From Prevotella sp. (lineage in GTDB: Bacteria; Bacteroidota; Bacteroidia; Bacteroidales; Bacteroidaceae), in NCBI GenBank assembly GCA_017449495.1, contig JAFTFO010000038.1, positions 1 through 64,000 on the forward strand: a stretch of 64,000 nt of DNA. Direction: 5' to 3'. Below the pieces are notes generated by a model. The model searched no databases. It was given only the letters and a program-made list of their open reading frames with translations, and was not told where the DNA came from. Both the position numbers and the translations under genes were made by a program. Shown here in pieces: positions 41,711-50,704 of the stretch (positions are counted from its first letter, which is position 1; each line of letters starts with the position of its first letter).

Positions 41711-43044
41711 GAAGGAAAGTGAGTTATATATATATTATAAATAAGGTGAAGATGGGGGTGAAGGGTGTTTTGCTTTTTTGCCTTCTTACTTTTTTGTCTT
41801 TACCGGTTGGCGCTGCCAATAAGAACTTTACGGTGGTGATTGACGCTGGGCATGGCGGTCGTGACACTGGTGCCATCGGCCTGGGAAAGGTAAAGGAGAA
41901 GGACTTGACACTGAAATTTGCCTTGGCCTTCGGACGGCTTATAGAGCAGAATTGTCCTGATGTGAAGGTGATCTACACCCGCAAAACCGACACCTTCGTC
42001 GAACTCTACCGTCGTGCGGAGATTGCTAATAAGAATAAGGCCGACCTGTTTATATCCATCCACATCAACTCCCTGCCGAGGGGAAAAGTGGCTCATGGCT
42101 TCCAGACTTATACGCTGGGCACGAGCAAGCGGACTGGTAAGAAGACGGGTGTCTTAGAGAACCTGGAGGTCGCTAAGCGTGAGAATGCCGTGATCTTCTT
42201 GGAGAAAGACTATCAACAGACCTATCATGGGTATGATCCGAACTCGCCAGAGAGTGACATCATGTTTGAGTATATTCAGGACAAGAACATGGAGAACAGT
42301 GTGGAACTGGCGAAGTATATGCAGAAGTATGTCTGTCAGGCAACAGGCCGTCAGAATATGGGTGCCCAGCAGGATAATCTGGCAGTACTCCGTCTGTCGT
42401 CGATGCCTGGCTGTCTGGTGGAGTGTGGCTTCATCTCTACACGCGATGAGGAGAGTTTCATGAACTCCAAGTCTGCCGAGGGAATGTATGCCCGTGGCCT
42501 GTTCAACGCCTTCCTGGCCTACCACAAGCACCACGGGGGCAGCAAGTCCATTTCATTCCAGCCCGTGTCTAAGCCGGAGGTCGTGCCTGAGGTAAAACCT
42601 GAGCCCAAACAGGAAATGAAACCCGAAGTCCAGCCTGAAGTTAAAACCGAAGTCCAGCCTGAAGTGAAACCTGAGGCCAAGTCCGAGGTTAAATCCGAGG
42701 TCCAGCCAGAGAGGCAACCTGAGGTCGTGCCGACAACCCAGCCGGTGGTTACCTCGGAGTCTCTGGGGCCAGTCTTTAAGGTACAGATCCTCGCAGGCTC
42801 TGTCTTGATAAAAGCTGGTGATGCACGGTTTAAGGGACTCACCAACGTTGGATATTATAAGGATGGTGGCCTGTACAAGTACACGGTCGGGGAATCTGCC
42901 AATTATAATGAGATCAATCGTCTGCGCCGTGAGATCTCCGACAAGTTCCCGCAGGCGTTTGTCATCGCTTTCAAGGATGGTGTGCGGATGGATATCAATG
43001 AGGCCATCAGAGAGTTTAAGGGAGGAAAAAAGATAAAAAGGTAA
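41707..43044 (+). CDS. N-acetylmuramoyl-L-alanine amidase with SPOR-like domain
   Basis: A secreted zinc amidase (445 residues from 41707, or 430 from the ATG at 41752) that cuts between MurNAc and L-Ala of peptidoglycan. A hydrophobic signal (G-V-L-L-F-C-L-L-T-F-L-S-L-P-V-G-A-A) is followed by an Amidase_3 domain with zinc ligands in D-A-G-H-G-G, T-D-x-F-V-E and S-I-H-I-N-S and the catalytic Glu in V-E-C-G-F. A Pro-Glu-Val/Lys linker of about 55 residues (units like P-E-V-K and P-E-V-Q) joins a C-terminal SPOR-like domain that would target the septum. Start at 41707 overlaps folB. Confidence 0.9.
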   Translation: MRRKVSYIYIINKVKMGVKGVLLFCLLTFLSLPVGAANKNFTVVIDAGHGGRDTGAIGLGKVKEKDLTLKFALAFGRLIEQNCPDVKVIYTRKTDTFVELYRRAEIANKNKADLFISIHINSLPRGKVAHGFQTYTLGTSKRTGKKTGVLENLEVAKRENAVIFLEKDYQQTYHGYDPNSPESDIMFEYIQDKNMENSVELAKYMQKYVCQATGRQNMGAQQDNLAVLRLSSMPGCLVECGFISTRDEESFMNSKSAEGMYARGLFNAFLAYHKHHGGSKSISFQPVSKPEVVPEVKPEPKQEMKPEVQPEVKTEVQPEVKPEAKSEVKSEVQPERQPEVVPTTQPVVTSESLGPVFKVQILAGSVLIKAGDARFKGLTNVGYYKDGGLYKYTVGESANYNEINRLRREISDKFPQAFVIAFKDGVRMDINEAIREFKGGKKIKR

Positions 43045-43074
43045 AAAAGTAAGAAGAAAGTAAGAAGGTAAAAG
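43033..43074. repeat. 8-base array between amidase and MCE genes
   Basis: Units AAAAGGTAA, AAAAGTAA, GAAGAAAGTAA, GAAGGTAA: imperfect 8-base period covering the amidase end and most of the 39-base junction. Confidence 0.65.
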
Positions 43075-43083
43075 TGACGAGAT

Positions 43084-43983
43084 ATGAAGAAGTTCAGTAA
43101 GGAAATACAGATAGCGCTGGTGGCAATCGTAGGTGTCATCGTACTTTACTATGGTATGCAGTTCCTCAAAGGATTGTCGTTATCTACTGACACCAACTAC
43201 TATGTGAAGTTCAAGGACATCAGCGGCCTGTCCGCCTCCAGCCCCGTCTATGCCAACGGCTACCGGGTGGGCGTGGTCGAGGATATCATCTACGACTACG
43301 ATGGACAGAGTGACATTGTTGCCGTCGTGGGCATTAACAATGAGATGCGTATGCCGCAGGGTACCACAGCCGATATCGTCAGCGACCTCTTGGGAAACAT
43401 CAAACTGGAACTGAGACTCGGCGACAGGGCAGCTGGTATCCTTGCGGCAGGCGACACGATCACCGGCGGTCAGGAACAGGGCGCCATGGCCAAGGCTGCT
43501 GAGATTATCCCACAGGTGCAGTCTTTGTTACCCAAGCTTGACTCCATCCTCGTGAGTGTCAACGCCTTGCTGGCAGACCCCGCCATCGCTAACTCCCTGC
43601 ATAACATCGATCAGATTACAAGTAGTTTGACCAGTACGTCGCATGAGTTGAACCGTCTGTCTGCCAGCCTAAACCACCAGATGCCGCAGATGTTGGAGAA
43701 TGCGGACGGCCTGTTGGCAAACACCAATAGTCTGACGCGGAACCTGAATGAACTGGACCTCGCCGGCACGATGCAGAAGGTGGATAATACCCTGCGGAAT
43801 GTGGAGCAGATGACGGCTAAGTTAAACAGCAATGAGGGCACCCTCGGACTTCTGATGCGTGACCCAGGACTCTATAACAATCTGAATGCGACGATGGTAC
43901 ATGCCGACTCGTTGATGATTGATTTAAAACAGCACCCAAAACGTTACGTCCATTTTTCAGTTTTCGGGAAAAAAGATAAGTAA
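43084..43983 (+). CDS. MlaD/MCE family lipid-transport protein
   Basis: A 299-residue inner-membrane anchored MCE protein: N-terminal membrane segment (about 8-28), then the MCE domain (Y-V-K-F-K-D-I-S-G-L-S-A-S-S-P-V-Y-A-N-G-Y-R-V-G-V-V), then a long alpha-helical region rich in N/L/S heptads (150-270). MCE proteins form rings or tunnels that carry phospholipid between membranes. The C-terminus F-S-V-F-G-K-K is found in many Bacteroidetes relatives. MlaE and MlaF are not adjacent here. Confidence 0.88.
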   Translation: MKKFSKEIQIALVAIVGVIVLYYGMQFLKGLSLSTDTNYYVKFKDISGLSASSPVYANGYRVGVVEDIIYDYDGQSDIVAVVGINNEMRMPQGTTADIVSDLLGNIKLELRLGDRAAGILAAGDTITGGQEQGAMAKAAEIIPQVQSLLPKLDSILVSVNALLADPAIANSLHNIDQITSSLTSTSHELNRLSASLNHQMPQMLENADGLLANTNSLTRNLNELDLAGTMQKVDNTLRNVEQMTAKLNSNEGTLGLLMRDPGLYNNLNATMVHADSLMIDLKQHPKRYVHFSVFGKKDK

Positions 43984-44349
43984 AATAGATTTAGTCTAAA
44001 TAATAAAACCTCTCGGACTCTATAAATGAAGTTGGCTGAAATCCCTTTGTCTCCAAAGGTCTCAGAGGGTTTGAAAGGGATGTGATATTTATGCAGGTTT
44101 TATTTTGCTGTCTTTGCAAGATGTTGATAATCAGTCGGTTGCTAATTTGCAAATTCTTTCTTTGAATGGTTGACGCGTGAAACATCCTAACCCCTCAATT
44201 TATAAGGAGTTACGCGTTTTTGTACACACGACAGCTCCTTTTGGACATTTGCATAATTCAAAAAAAAATACGACCTTTGCATCGCAATTATAAATCACAA
44301 GCCTAAGTCTTGTAATAAAAAAGAATTTAATAAATAAGCTTAACGCCGG
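43984..44349. other. Intergenic region upstream of dnaA
   Basis: 366 bases without a gene. It contains stem-loops: AAAACCT at 44026-44032 against AGGTTTT at 44095-44101, and inside it ATCCCTTT at 44041-44048 against AAAGGGAT at 44074-44081. A further dyad is at 44188-44212. CTTTG words near 44271-44279 may belong to the dnaA promoter. No convincing DnaA-box cluster. Confidence 0.5.
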
Positions 44350-45753
44350 ATGAATAATAGTCACAAGGCGCTTTGGGGAGAATGCCTCCGTCTGATTGAG
44401 GCCAATGTCTCTGAGCAGCAGTATAAAACGTGGTTCGCACCAATCGTCTTCGAGTCGTACTCGGAGACGGAGCATAAACTTCTGGTGCAGGTCCCAAGCC
44501 CGTACGTGTACGAGTACTTGGAGCAGTACTACGTAGGACTGTTAAGTAAGGTCCTTGTGCGTGTCTTCGGCACAGAGGTGAAACTGAGCTATCGTATTGT
44601 GACGGTCAAGGCTCAGCATAACGTGACGACCGATGTGGAGAGTGAAGGGCCTTCGGAAATTCAGCAACCCAAGGGTACCAATAAGGCTCCGACGACGCTC
44701 GACGCTGCTACCCCGCAACAGCTGAATCCTCAACTCGATGCTAAGAAAACCTTTCAGAACTTCATCGAGGGGGATTCCAATAAGTTGCCCCGCACCGTCG
44801 GCATATCCATTGCCGAGCACCCGGGTAAGACGACTTTCAACCCCTTCTTCATCTACGGTCCCTCCGGTTGTGGTAAGACCCACCTGATCAACGCCATTGG
44901 TGTGCGATGCAAGGAGACCTATCCCCAGAAGCGAGTGCTTTATGTCTCGGCCCGCCTCTTCCAGGTGCAGTTCACCGACTCCGTGCGTCATAATACGACC
45001 AACGACTTCATTAACTTCTATCAGTCGATTGATGTGCTGATCGTCGACGACATCCAGGAGTGGATGAACTCCCCCAAGACGCTTGACACGTTCTTCCATA
45101 TTTTCAACCATTTGTTCCGCATGGGGCGCCAGATTATTCTGGCCTCAGACCGTCCACCCGTGGATCTACAGGGCATGAAGGACCGTCTGCTCACCCGTTT
45201 TGCATGTGGTCTGATCGCTGAGTTAGAGAAGCCCAATGTGCAGCTATGTATTGATATCCTCAATGCCAAGTGCAGTCGCGATGGTCTGAAGATTCCTGCC
45301 GATGTCATCAAGTACATCGCCGAGACGGCTAATGGTAGTGTGCGTGACCTGGAGGGTGTGGTCAATTCGCTGATGGCTTATTCTATTGTCTACAATTCGA
45401 ATGTCGATATGCGACTGGCCGAGCGTATCATCAAGCGCGCCGTGAAGGTCGACAACCATCCGCTGACCGTAGACGATATTCTTGAAAAGGTGTGCAGCCA
45501 TTATCATGTCGAACAGCGTCAGGTGTTCAGCAAGAGTCGTAAGCGCAGCTATGTGCAAGTGCGTCAGGTGTCAATGTATCTGGCTCAGAAATACACGAAG
45601 ATGCCTGCCGGCCGTATTGGCCAGCTCATCGGTAACCGTGATCATTCGACGGTCATCCATAGTTGTAATGCTATTGAGGAGCGCCTGAAGGTCGACAAAG
45701 CATTCTCTGCTGAACTTTCCAGCATTGAAAATTCCTTCAAACTCAAGAAATAA
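44350..45753 (+). CDS. dnaA: Chromosomal replication initiator DnaA
   Basis: A 467-residue AAA+ initiator that binds oriC boxes and opens the origin. Domain I (about 1-90, K-A-L-W-G-E-C-L) is followed by a Gln/Pro-rich linker; the AAA+ domain has Walker A G-P-S-G-C-G-K-T at 170-177 and Walker B V-L-I-V-D-D-I-Q near 229-236; domain IV ends with R-D-H-S-T-V-I-H-S-C-N, the DNA-contact signature. Full length. Monocistronic, closed by its own terminator. Confidence 0.97.
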   Translation: MNNSHKALWGECLRLIEANVSEQQYKTWFAPIVFESYSETEHKLLVQVPSPYVYEYLEQYYVGLLSKVLVRVFGTEVKLSYRIVTVKAQHNVTTDVESEGPSEIQQPKGTNKAPTTLDAATPQQLNPQLDAKKTFQNFIEGDSNKLPRTVGISIAEHPGKTTFNPFFIYGPSGCGKTHLINAIGVRCKETYPQKRVLYVSARLFQVQFTDSVRHNTTNDFINFYQSIDVLIVDDIQEWMNSPKTLDTFFHIFNHLFRMGRQIILASDRPPVDLQGMKDRLLTRFACGLIAELEKPNVQLCIDILNAKCSRDGLKIPADVIKYIAETANGSVRDLEGVVNSLMAYSIVYNSNVDMRLAERIIKRAVKVDNHPLTVDDILEKVCSHYHVEQRQVFSKSRKRSYVQVRQVSMYLAQKYTKMPAGRIGQLIGNRDHSTVIHSCNAIEERLKVDKAFSAELSSIENSFKLKK

Positions 45754-45756
45754 AAG

Positions 45757-45784
45757 AAACGTCCGCCATTTGGCGGACGTTTTT
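45757..45784. terminator. Intrinsic terminator of dnaA
   Basis: 11-base stem (45757-45767 with 45772-45782) and 4-base loop followed by T; the stem abuts the stop codon of the convergent TonB receptor gene, so it may serve both. Confidence 0.85.
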
Positions 45785-47850
45785 CATAGATTCACGTTTA
45801 TGCCTGCTATGAGCCATCGGCCAGGCTGCTCCACTAAGCCATAGTCGCGGTAACTGGTGTCGAACAAGTTGTTGGCTTCGACATACGCCTTCCATCTGTT
45901 CTGTTGCCAGGTGAGCCGTGCATCGGCTACGAAATAGGGCTTGTAGTCTTGTATGTTACCATTGAAATCCGTATATGAACCCACGCGATCCTGCCACCGT
46001 CCGTTGACGTTGAGACGGAGGTGCTGCCAGATAGGTAGTTGCAAGTTGGCCACCAACTTGTGACGGAGGTATTCCAAGGCATACTGTGACACGATGTGTG
46101 CCTCCTGGTCCTTACTCTGGTCGATGTAACTGTAACCAATTTTCATAAGAGGCAGATGGGGCTCCACCTGTGACAGGTCGATGGTGGCGGATACTTCCAT
46201 GCCGGTGCTGTTAATGGTCGTATGGTTCACACTCTCCCAGACGGCCTCGTCACCTTTGCTGGTGTCCATGATCCAGTCGATCATGTTCTTGCCGTGGTGA
46301 TGCCAGAAGGTGGAGTTGAGCGTGATGAGTGAAGACTGAAAGGTGATGCCAGCCTCTAAAGCCTGCATCTCTTCTGGCTTCAGGTGCGGGTCGGCACTGT
46401 AGCCCTGAAGTTTGTAGTACATCTCTGTGAACGAGGGCATGCGCAGGGAGGTGTTGTAGCTGGCATGTAGGCGCCAGTGACTGCCTGGCCGATAGCTGAT
46501 GTCTACGCCGGGATATACGGTCATGTTCATCGAACTCCAGGTATTTTTGACAGCTACAAGACCCGCTGAGAGTGTAAAGTTATTTAATAGGATATTCTGT
46601 TCCAGATATGCACTGATATTAGTGCGGTTGACACCCAGCGTGTAGTCACGGTCCGTGTTGCGGATATGGTGTGTCTGTGACAATGGCTCACCCAGATTCC
46701 CACTGACGAGGTCTTCATTTCTCAGTTCTGCACCGAAAGCCGTACGGCCGATGGCCCAGTCAAAGTAACTACTCAGGCTGACACCATAGACATCTGTTCT
46801 GTTGTAATTGAATTTCATCTTGTCTGGCTGTCCGCGATAACCTTCGTAACGGTCACGGTTCTGGTTCCAATAGATATTCCCGCTTAAACGGAGGATACCC
46901 CGTTTGCTCTCTCCCTGTATAGCACTGTAGACCTTGGTGGTGTGCTCATACTGGTCATCGGCCTGCCATTTCGGAGAGGCGTAAGATGTCGACGAGCCCC
47001 ATCCCTTGTCGGCGATGCCGAGATGCCAGTGTAACCGTACGGTCTCGTCATCATACTGACCCTGGTAGAAGGCTTTCGAGCCACTGAAGTCAGAGTTCTT
47101 GTGCCCGGCAGCGTTTTCACTATAACCGTCGCTTCGACTATAGCCTGCACTCAACTGGTTGTTCCAGTGTCCGCTTTTTTGGTTTGCTCTCCCGCTGACT
47201 TTGGCATAGCCATAGCTGCCACCTTCCAGAAGGATGTCGGCACTGGTGTCGGAAGCCGGTCGTGTGACGATGTTAATGGCACCTACCATTGACGAGGTAC
47301 CGTAGATTCTGCCTGCGGGACCTTCGAGCACTTCAATGCGTACCACCTCACTTAGGTCGACGGGCAGGTCCATGGCATTGTGTCCCGTCTGCGGGTCACA
47401 GATGTTAATGCCGTTGAGCAACAGGATGATCTGCTCCGACGTGCCACCGCGGATCGAGATGTCGGTCTGGGCACCGATGGGCCCTCGCTGCCTGACATCG
47501 ACGCCCAAGGCGTACTTCAGTAAATCGTTAATACTTTGTACTGGAGCCTGCGCAATATCTGCACGGTCCAGTACAGTGACCATTCTCGCTGCCTGACTCT
47601 TGGTCAGGGGCGCCCTCGAGCCGGTCACGCTGACCTCCTCGAGCATCATCTCGCGGGCTGTCGTGGTGGCGGTGGAGTCTGTCACGACGGGATCCGTCGA
47701 GACACTCTCCGCCGAGGCGTAGGTCAGTGTAGCTACAGAGAGCACACTGCACACCACCTCTCTGCCGAGACAGGCAAACAGCGAGTAGCCCTTGTTTCCA
47801 AAACGATGGAACACAAGTACTTGGCGCTTGTTGAATGTTGGTTTGTACAT
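45784..47850 (-). CDS. BtuB-like TonB-dependent receptor
   Basis: A 688-residue outer-membrane receptor from the ATG at 47850. Plug domain about 50-170 (E-E-V-S-V-T-G-S-R-A, then I-S-I-R-G-G-T-S-E-Q-I-I-L-L-L-N-G-I, and E-V-L-E-G-P-A-G-R-I-Y-G-T), then a beta-barrel to the C-terminal aromatic strand (W-L-I-A-G-I-N-V-N-L). Length and plug resemble BtuB rather than the 1,000-residue SusC type, so cobalamin or a small chelate is likelier than a glycan; no partner gene confirms it. The N-terminus Y-K-P-T-F-N-K-R-Q-V-L-V-F-H-R-F-G-N-K-G is unusually long and basic before the hydrophobic core. Confidence 0.87.
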   Translation of the reverse strand: MYKPTFNKRQVLVFHRFGNKGYSLFACLGREVVCSVLSVATLTYASAESVSTDPVVTDSTATTTAREMMLEEVSVTGSRAPLTKSQAARMVTVLDRADIAQAPVQSINDLLKYALGVDVRQRGPIGAQTDISIRGGTSEQIILLLNGINICDPQTGHNAMDLPVDLSEVVRIEVLEGPAGRIYGTSSMVGAINIVTRPASDTSADILLEGGSYGYAKVSGRANQKSGHWNNQLSAGYSRSDGYSENAAGHKNSDFSGSKAFYQGQYDDETVRLHWHLGIADKGWGSSTSYASPKWQADDQYEHTTKVYSAIQGESKRGILRLSGNIYWNQNRDRYEGYRGQPDKMKFNYNRTDVYGVSLSSYFDWAIGRTAFGAELRNEDLVSGNLGEPLSQTHHIRNTDRDYTLGVNRTNISAYLEQNILLNNFTLSAGLVAVKNTWSSMNMTVYPGVDISYRPGSHWRLHASYNTSLRMPSFTEMYYKLQGYSADPHLKPEEMQALEAGITFQSSLITLNSTFWHHHGKNMIDWIMDTSKGDEAVWESVNHTTINSTGMEVSATIDLSQVEPHLPLMKIGYSYIDQSKDQEAHIVSQYALEYLRHKLVANLQLPIWQHLRLNVNGRWQDRVGSYTDFNGNIQDYKPYFVADARLTWQQNRWKAYVEANNLFDTSYRDYGLVEQPGRWLIAGINVNL

Positions 47851-47894
47851 GTTTTTTTTAATAATTTTAAGCTTGCCTTTTTTGAAAAGCGTTG

Positions 47895-47926
47895 CAAAGG
47901 TACAAATAATCTTCGAGATTACCAAA
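47895..47926 (-). promoter_or_regulatory. Promoter of the TonB receptor
   Basis: Minus-strand TTTG at 47926-47923, 20 bases, TACCTTTG at 47902-47895. Confidence 0.8.
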
Positions 47927-47964
47927 GCTGTGCCCTTTTTTCTTGCATGATGCCCCATTTATTA

Positions 47965-47974
47965 CCCCCCCCCC
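47965..47974. repeat. Ten-C homopolymer between two divergent promoters
   Basis: A run of ten C lies 38 bases upstream of the receptor -33 box and 61 bases upstream of the pilus-operon -33 box. Tracts of this length are prone to slippage. Confidence 0.85.
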
Positions 47975-48035
47975 GTTAAATAATATTAAATTGTTTGAAT
48001 TTTCTCAAGAAATGCGCGTGTTCTTATTTAAAAAA

Positions 48036-48067
48036 CTTGCATGTTTCGAAATTTTGCAGTAATTTTG
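48036..48067 (+). promoter_or_regulatory. Promoter of the pilus operon
   Basis: CTTG at 48036-48039, 20 bases, TAATTTTG at 48060-48067, 32 bases before the first start codon. Confidence 0.7.
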
Positions 48068-48099
48068 CCTATCGGAATTCCATAGCGGAGGTGAAAAGA

Positions 48100-48750
48100 A
48101 TGAAACGACTGAACGTAAATATTAACCATTGTCCCTTTGGGGCAGGAACGCTTATCCAGAAAAAACACCGGCTGGCTGTCTTGATGCTGGCCCTTGTGAT
48201 GGCTGTTCCTGTCATGAGCCAACGGGCGTCTCTCCGTACCAATCTGCTCTATGATGCAACACTCTCTCCTGGTATCGGTGCCGAAGTGAGGATCGACTCA
48301 GCATGGTCTGCTGGTGTTAATGTAGGCGTGAACTTCTGGGATATCGATCAGGCCAAGAACAAGAAATGGCGTCATGCACTGGTAAGTCCTTTTGCAAGAA
48401 AGTACTTTAACCTGAAGCGTGACTCTGTTGATGTCCGCCGGGCCCAGTATCTCGAGGCAAATCTGATTTATAGTCATTTCAATGTGGGAAACGTCAAGTT
48501 CCCCTTCAATCTGTATAAGTCCGTGAATGACCGTCGTCTGCAAGGTGACCTTGTCGCTCTGGGTGGTAAATACGGCTACTCCTGGATCCTTTCCCGTGAC
48601 TGGCGCATTGAAGCTGAGGCCGGTGTGGCTGTCGGTTACGCCTGGTTTAAGGAGTATGATTGTCCGCACTGCGGCACATTCCTCGGCAATGGCGACCGCA
48701 TCTTCCTCTTGCCCCAGTTGGGCATCAATATCGTGTATATCATCAACTGA
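48100..48750 (+). CDS. DUF3575 outer-membrane protein, first gene of the pilus operon
   Basis: A 216-residue protein from the ATG at 48100. A basic start and hydrophobic segment (L-A-V-L-M-L-A-L-V-M-A-V-P-V-M-S) precede the mature part, which has the DUF3575 pattern: L-R-T-N-L-L-Y-D-A-T-L-S-P, G-V-N-V-G-V-N-F-W, and a C-terminal beta-strand set with G-Y-A-W-F and L-P-Q-L-G-I-N-I-V-Y. Likely an outer-membrane beta-barrel-like protein. Members are often the first gene of FimB/Mfa2-type operons; role in pilus assembly is unclear. 21 bases upstream of the next gene. Confidence 0.8.
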   Translation: MKRLNVNINHCPFGAGTLIQKKHRLAVLMLALVMAVPVMSQRASLRTNLLYDATLSPGIGAEVRIDSAWSAGVNVGVNFWDIDQAKNKKWRHALVSPFARKYFNLKRDSVDVRRAQYLEANLIYSHFNVGNVKFPFNLYKSVNDRRLQGDLVALGGKYGYSWILSRDWRIEAEAGVAVGYAWFKEYDCPHCGTFLGNGDRIFLLPQLGINIVYIIN

Positions 48751-48771
48751 ATAAATAAAAAGAGTTAAGAT

Positions 48772-50703
48772 ATGAAGAATTGTTTCAAGTATGTCATGAT
48801 GGGTCTGACGGCCCTTGTAGGCACAGTGTCTTTCTCAGGCTGTTCCTCGAGTGATGAAGTGGACATCAACCCGGGCTACGATCCTGAGACGGGAAGAGTA
48901 AAGACGGAGTTCGTCTTTAACGTGACGCAACCTGAAGAGCGGACGCGTCAGACGGCTGAGGTTGTCGGCAATGGTGTCTTCCAAGGCATCAATGATATGT
49001 ACCTGTTCTGCTTCGACGGCACACCCGGTAGCAGCAGTACTATTGATGCCAACCACACATTTGCACTCGATGACTTCGGGAAACCGGAACCGACCCATTC
49101 CAGTGGGACGCCCAACTCCAGTAAGGTCTATACCTTATTTATCCCGACAGGAACGAAAAACTTCCTGTTCTATGGGACGGTCAACGATGCCGAGAAGAGC
49201 GGACAGCCTGGTTATTATGGCAAGTTGAGCAAGACCTATACTAATGCCGGTAGTGTGAACGACATCGCCTTCCGCCTGGTTAACCAGGTGGAGACATCTT
49301 CAGACTTCACGGCCCCCCAGACAACATTGGCGGCCATCCTTAACGGTATCGTGGGAACATCGATTACCACGCCTGCCGATGTGAAATGGGCAACCACAAG
49401 TGGTTCTTCTAATGCTAACCTGGCTGTACTTGGTCAGACCTACGAGAAGTTCGTTGGCCAAGCCAACGATGGTGATATTCGCCAGGGCTCGTCGACAGCT
49501 GTGAGGAATATGGTGGGCGATTTGTTCGAGGTTGTCAATGAGATTTATACCAAGACGACCGATGCAACGGCCAAGGCCCTGTCGGAGGCCATCTTGCAGA
49601 AGATCGGAGAGAACTTCACGGTGACGGCTTCTGGCTCACCGGCTGTGTACAAGTGGGAGGACAGCTATAAGTCCGGAACCTCGTCGTCGGTTTCCAATTA
49701 TCCGGCCTCCCTTGGTATCCCGGAAGGCTGTGCTATTTTGGAGTTTAACAAGGCGACAGGACAGTTTGCCTATAGGAATAGCGGTGCAACGGTGTCGAAG
49801 GTGTCCGTCGAATATGGTGATGTGACCTATCCGGCCGAACTGACCTATTATTGTAACTCGGGCATCTGGCAGTCATTAGTGACTAAGGAGGCTGCTTCAT
49901 ATCCGAAATCTGCTGGCGAATGGGCAAAGACCGATTCCTGGACATCTGGCGGTTGGGACGGTAATGCCGTCTCTGCCTCGACGCGTGCTGTGGCTATGAA
50001 GGAGAATATCACTTATGGCGTTTCCCAGCTGAAGGCCACCATCCAGCGTAACATCGAGAATACTTTCACCGACAACGCTGCTGTTATCAATGGTGGCACC
50101 ACGTCAGATAATGTGTTCAGTGGTACGGGTGAGAATGGCATCTCGTTCACCATTACAGGTATCCTGATCGGTGGACAGCCGGATGTTGCCCAGTATGAGT
50201 ACTTGCCCAAAAGTACTGCGTTCAATAAGGTGATCTACGATCAGTTCCCCGATTTGTCCATCAGCCAATTGCCTGCCTCGGATAATGACAAGACCGTGAC
50301 AAACTATACGCTCGTCTTGGATAACTTCACGGTTGGCGAGACTCAGTCGAAGGTGTATATCGCCTTGGAAGTAATGGCCGACCAAGACTTCTACGGTTTG
50401 AGCGGCTTCATCAAGGCAGGTCAGAAGTTCTACCTCATCGGTGAACTCGATCCGTTGTCGGCATCGCTGGATCCCGTCGACTGGTCGAAGCAGACCAGCT
50501 TTGAGAGTGGTGACACTGGCTATGGTAAGGACCGCGTGTTCATCCGCGATGCCGTCACAACGGCTAAGTTCACCATCAGCAAGGATGCTTTGAAACGTGC
50601 CTATTCCACCATCCCCGACCTGCGCTCTACGCAGATGTTCTTCGGTCTCTCGGTAGACCTGGAGTGGAAGGCTGGTCTGAACTTTAACGTGATCATCGAA
50701 TAA
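48772..50703 (+). CDS. Mfa-like fimbrillin family lipoprotein
   Basis: A 643-residue pilin candidate. Lipobox V-S-F-S-G-C with Cys24, then S-S-S-D-E. A T-R motif (E-E-R-T-R-Q, Arg57/Arg59) sits where type V pilins are cut by an Arg-specific protease to expose the acceptor groove. The body is beta-rich and ends S-T-I-P-D-L-R...V-D-L-E-W-K-A-G, the layout of Mfa1-type C-terminal domains. It is clearly related to the 607-residue protein at 51,766 (shared N-F-x-V...F-Y-L/M-I-G-E and P-D-L ends). By size and position, a candidate major or stalk subunit. Confidence 0.78.
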   Translation: MKNCFKYVMMGLTALVGTVSFSGCSSSDEVDINPGYDPETGRVKTEFVFNVTQPEERTRQTAEVVGNGVFQGINDMYLFCFDGTPGSSSTIDANHTFALDDFGKPEPTHSSGTPNSSKVYTLFIPTGTKNFLFYGTVNDAEKSGQPGYYGKLSKTYTNAGSVNDIAFRLVNQVETSSDFTAPQTTLAAILNGIVGTSITTPADVKWATTSGSSNANLAVLGQTYEKFVGQANDGDIRQGSSTAVRNMVGDLFEVVNEIYTKTTDATAKALSEAILQKIGENFTVTASGSPAVYKWEDSYKSGTSSSVSNYPASLGIPEGCAILEFNKATGQFAYRNSGATVSKVSVEYGDVTYPAELTYYCNSGIWQSLVTKEAASYPKSAGEWAKTDSWTSGGWDGNAVSASTRAVAMKENITYGVSQLKATIQRNIENTFTDNAAVINGGTTSDNVFSGTGENGISFTITGILIGGQPDVAQYEYLPKSTAFNKVIYDQFPDLSISQLPASDNDKTVTNYTLVLDNFTVGETQSKVYIALEVMADQDFYGLSGFIKAGQKFYLIGELDPLSASLDPVDWSKQTSFESGDTGYGKDRVFIRDAVTTAKFTISKDALKRAYSTIPDLRSTQMFFGLSVDLEWKAGLNFNVIIE

Positions 50704-50704
50704 T

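Noticed and set aside
43984-44349. Replication origin next to dnaA
   Set aside because: No cluster of TTATCCACA-like boxes and no clear AT-rich unwinding block beyond the general AT content; hairpins alone do not support oriC.
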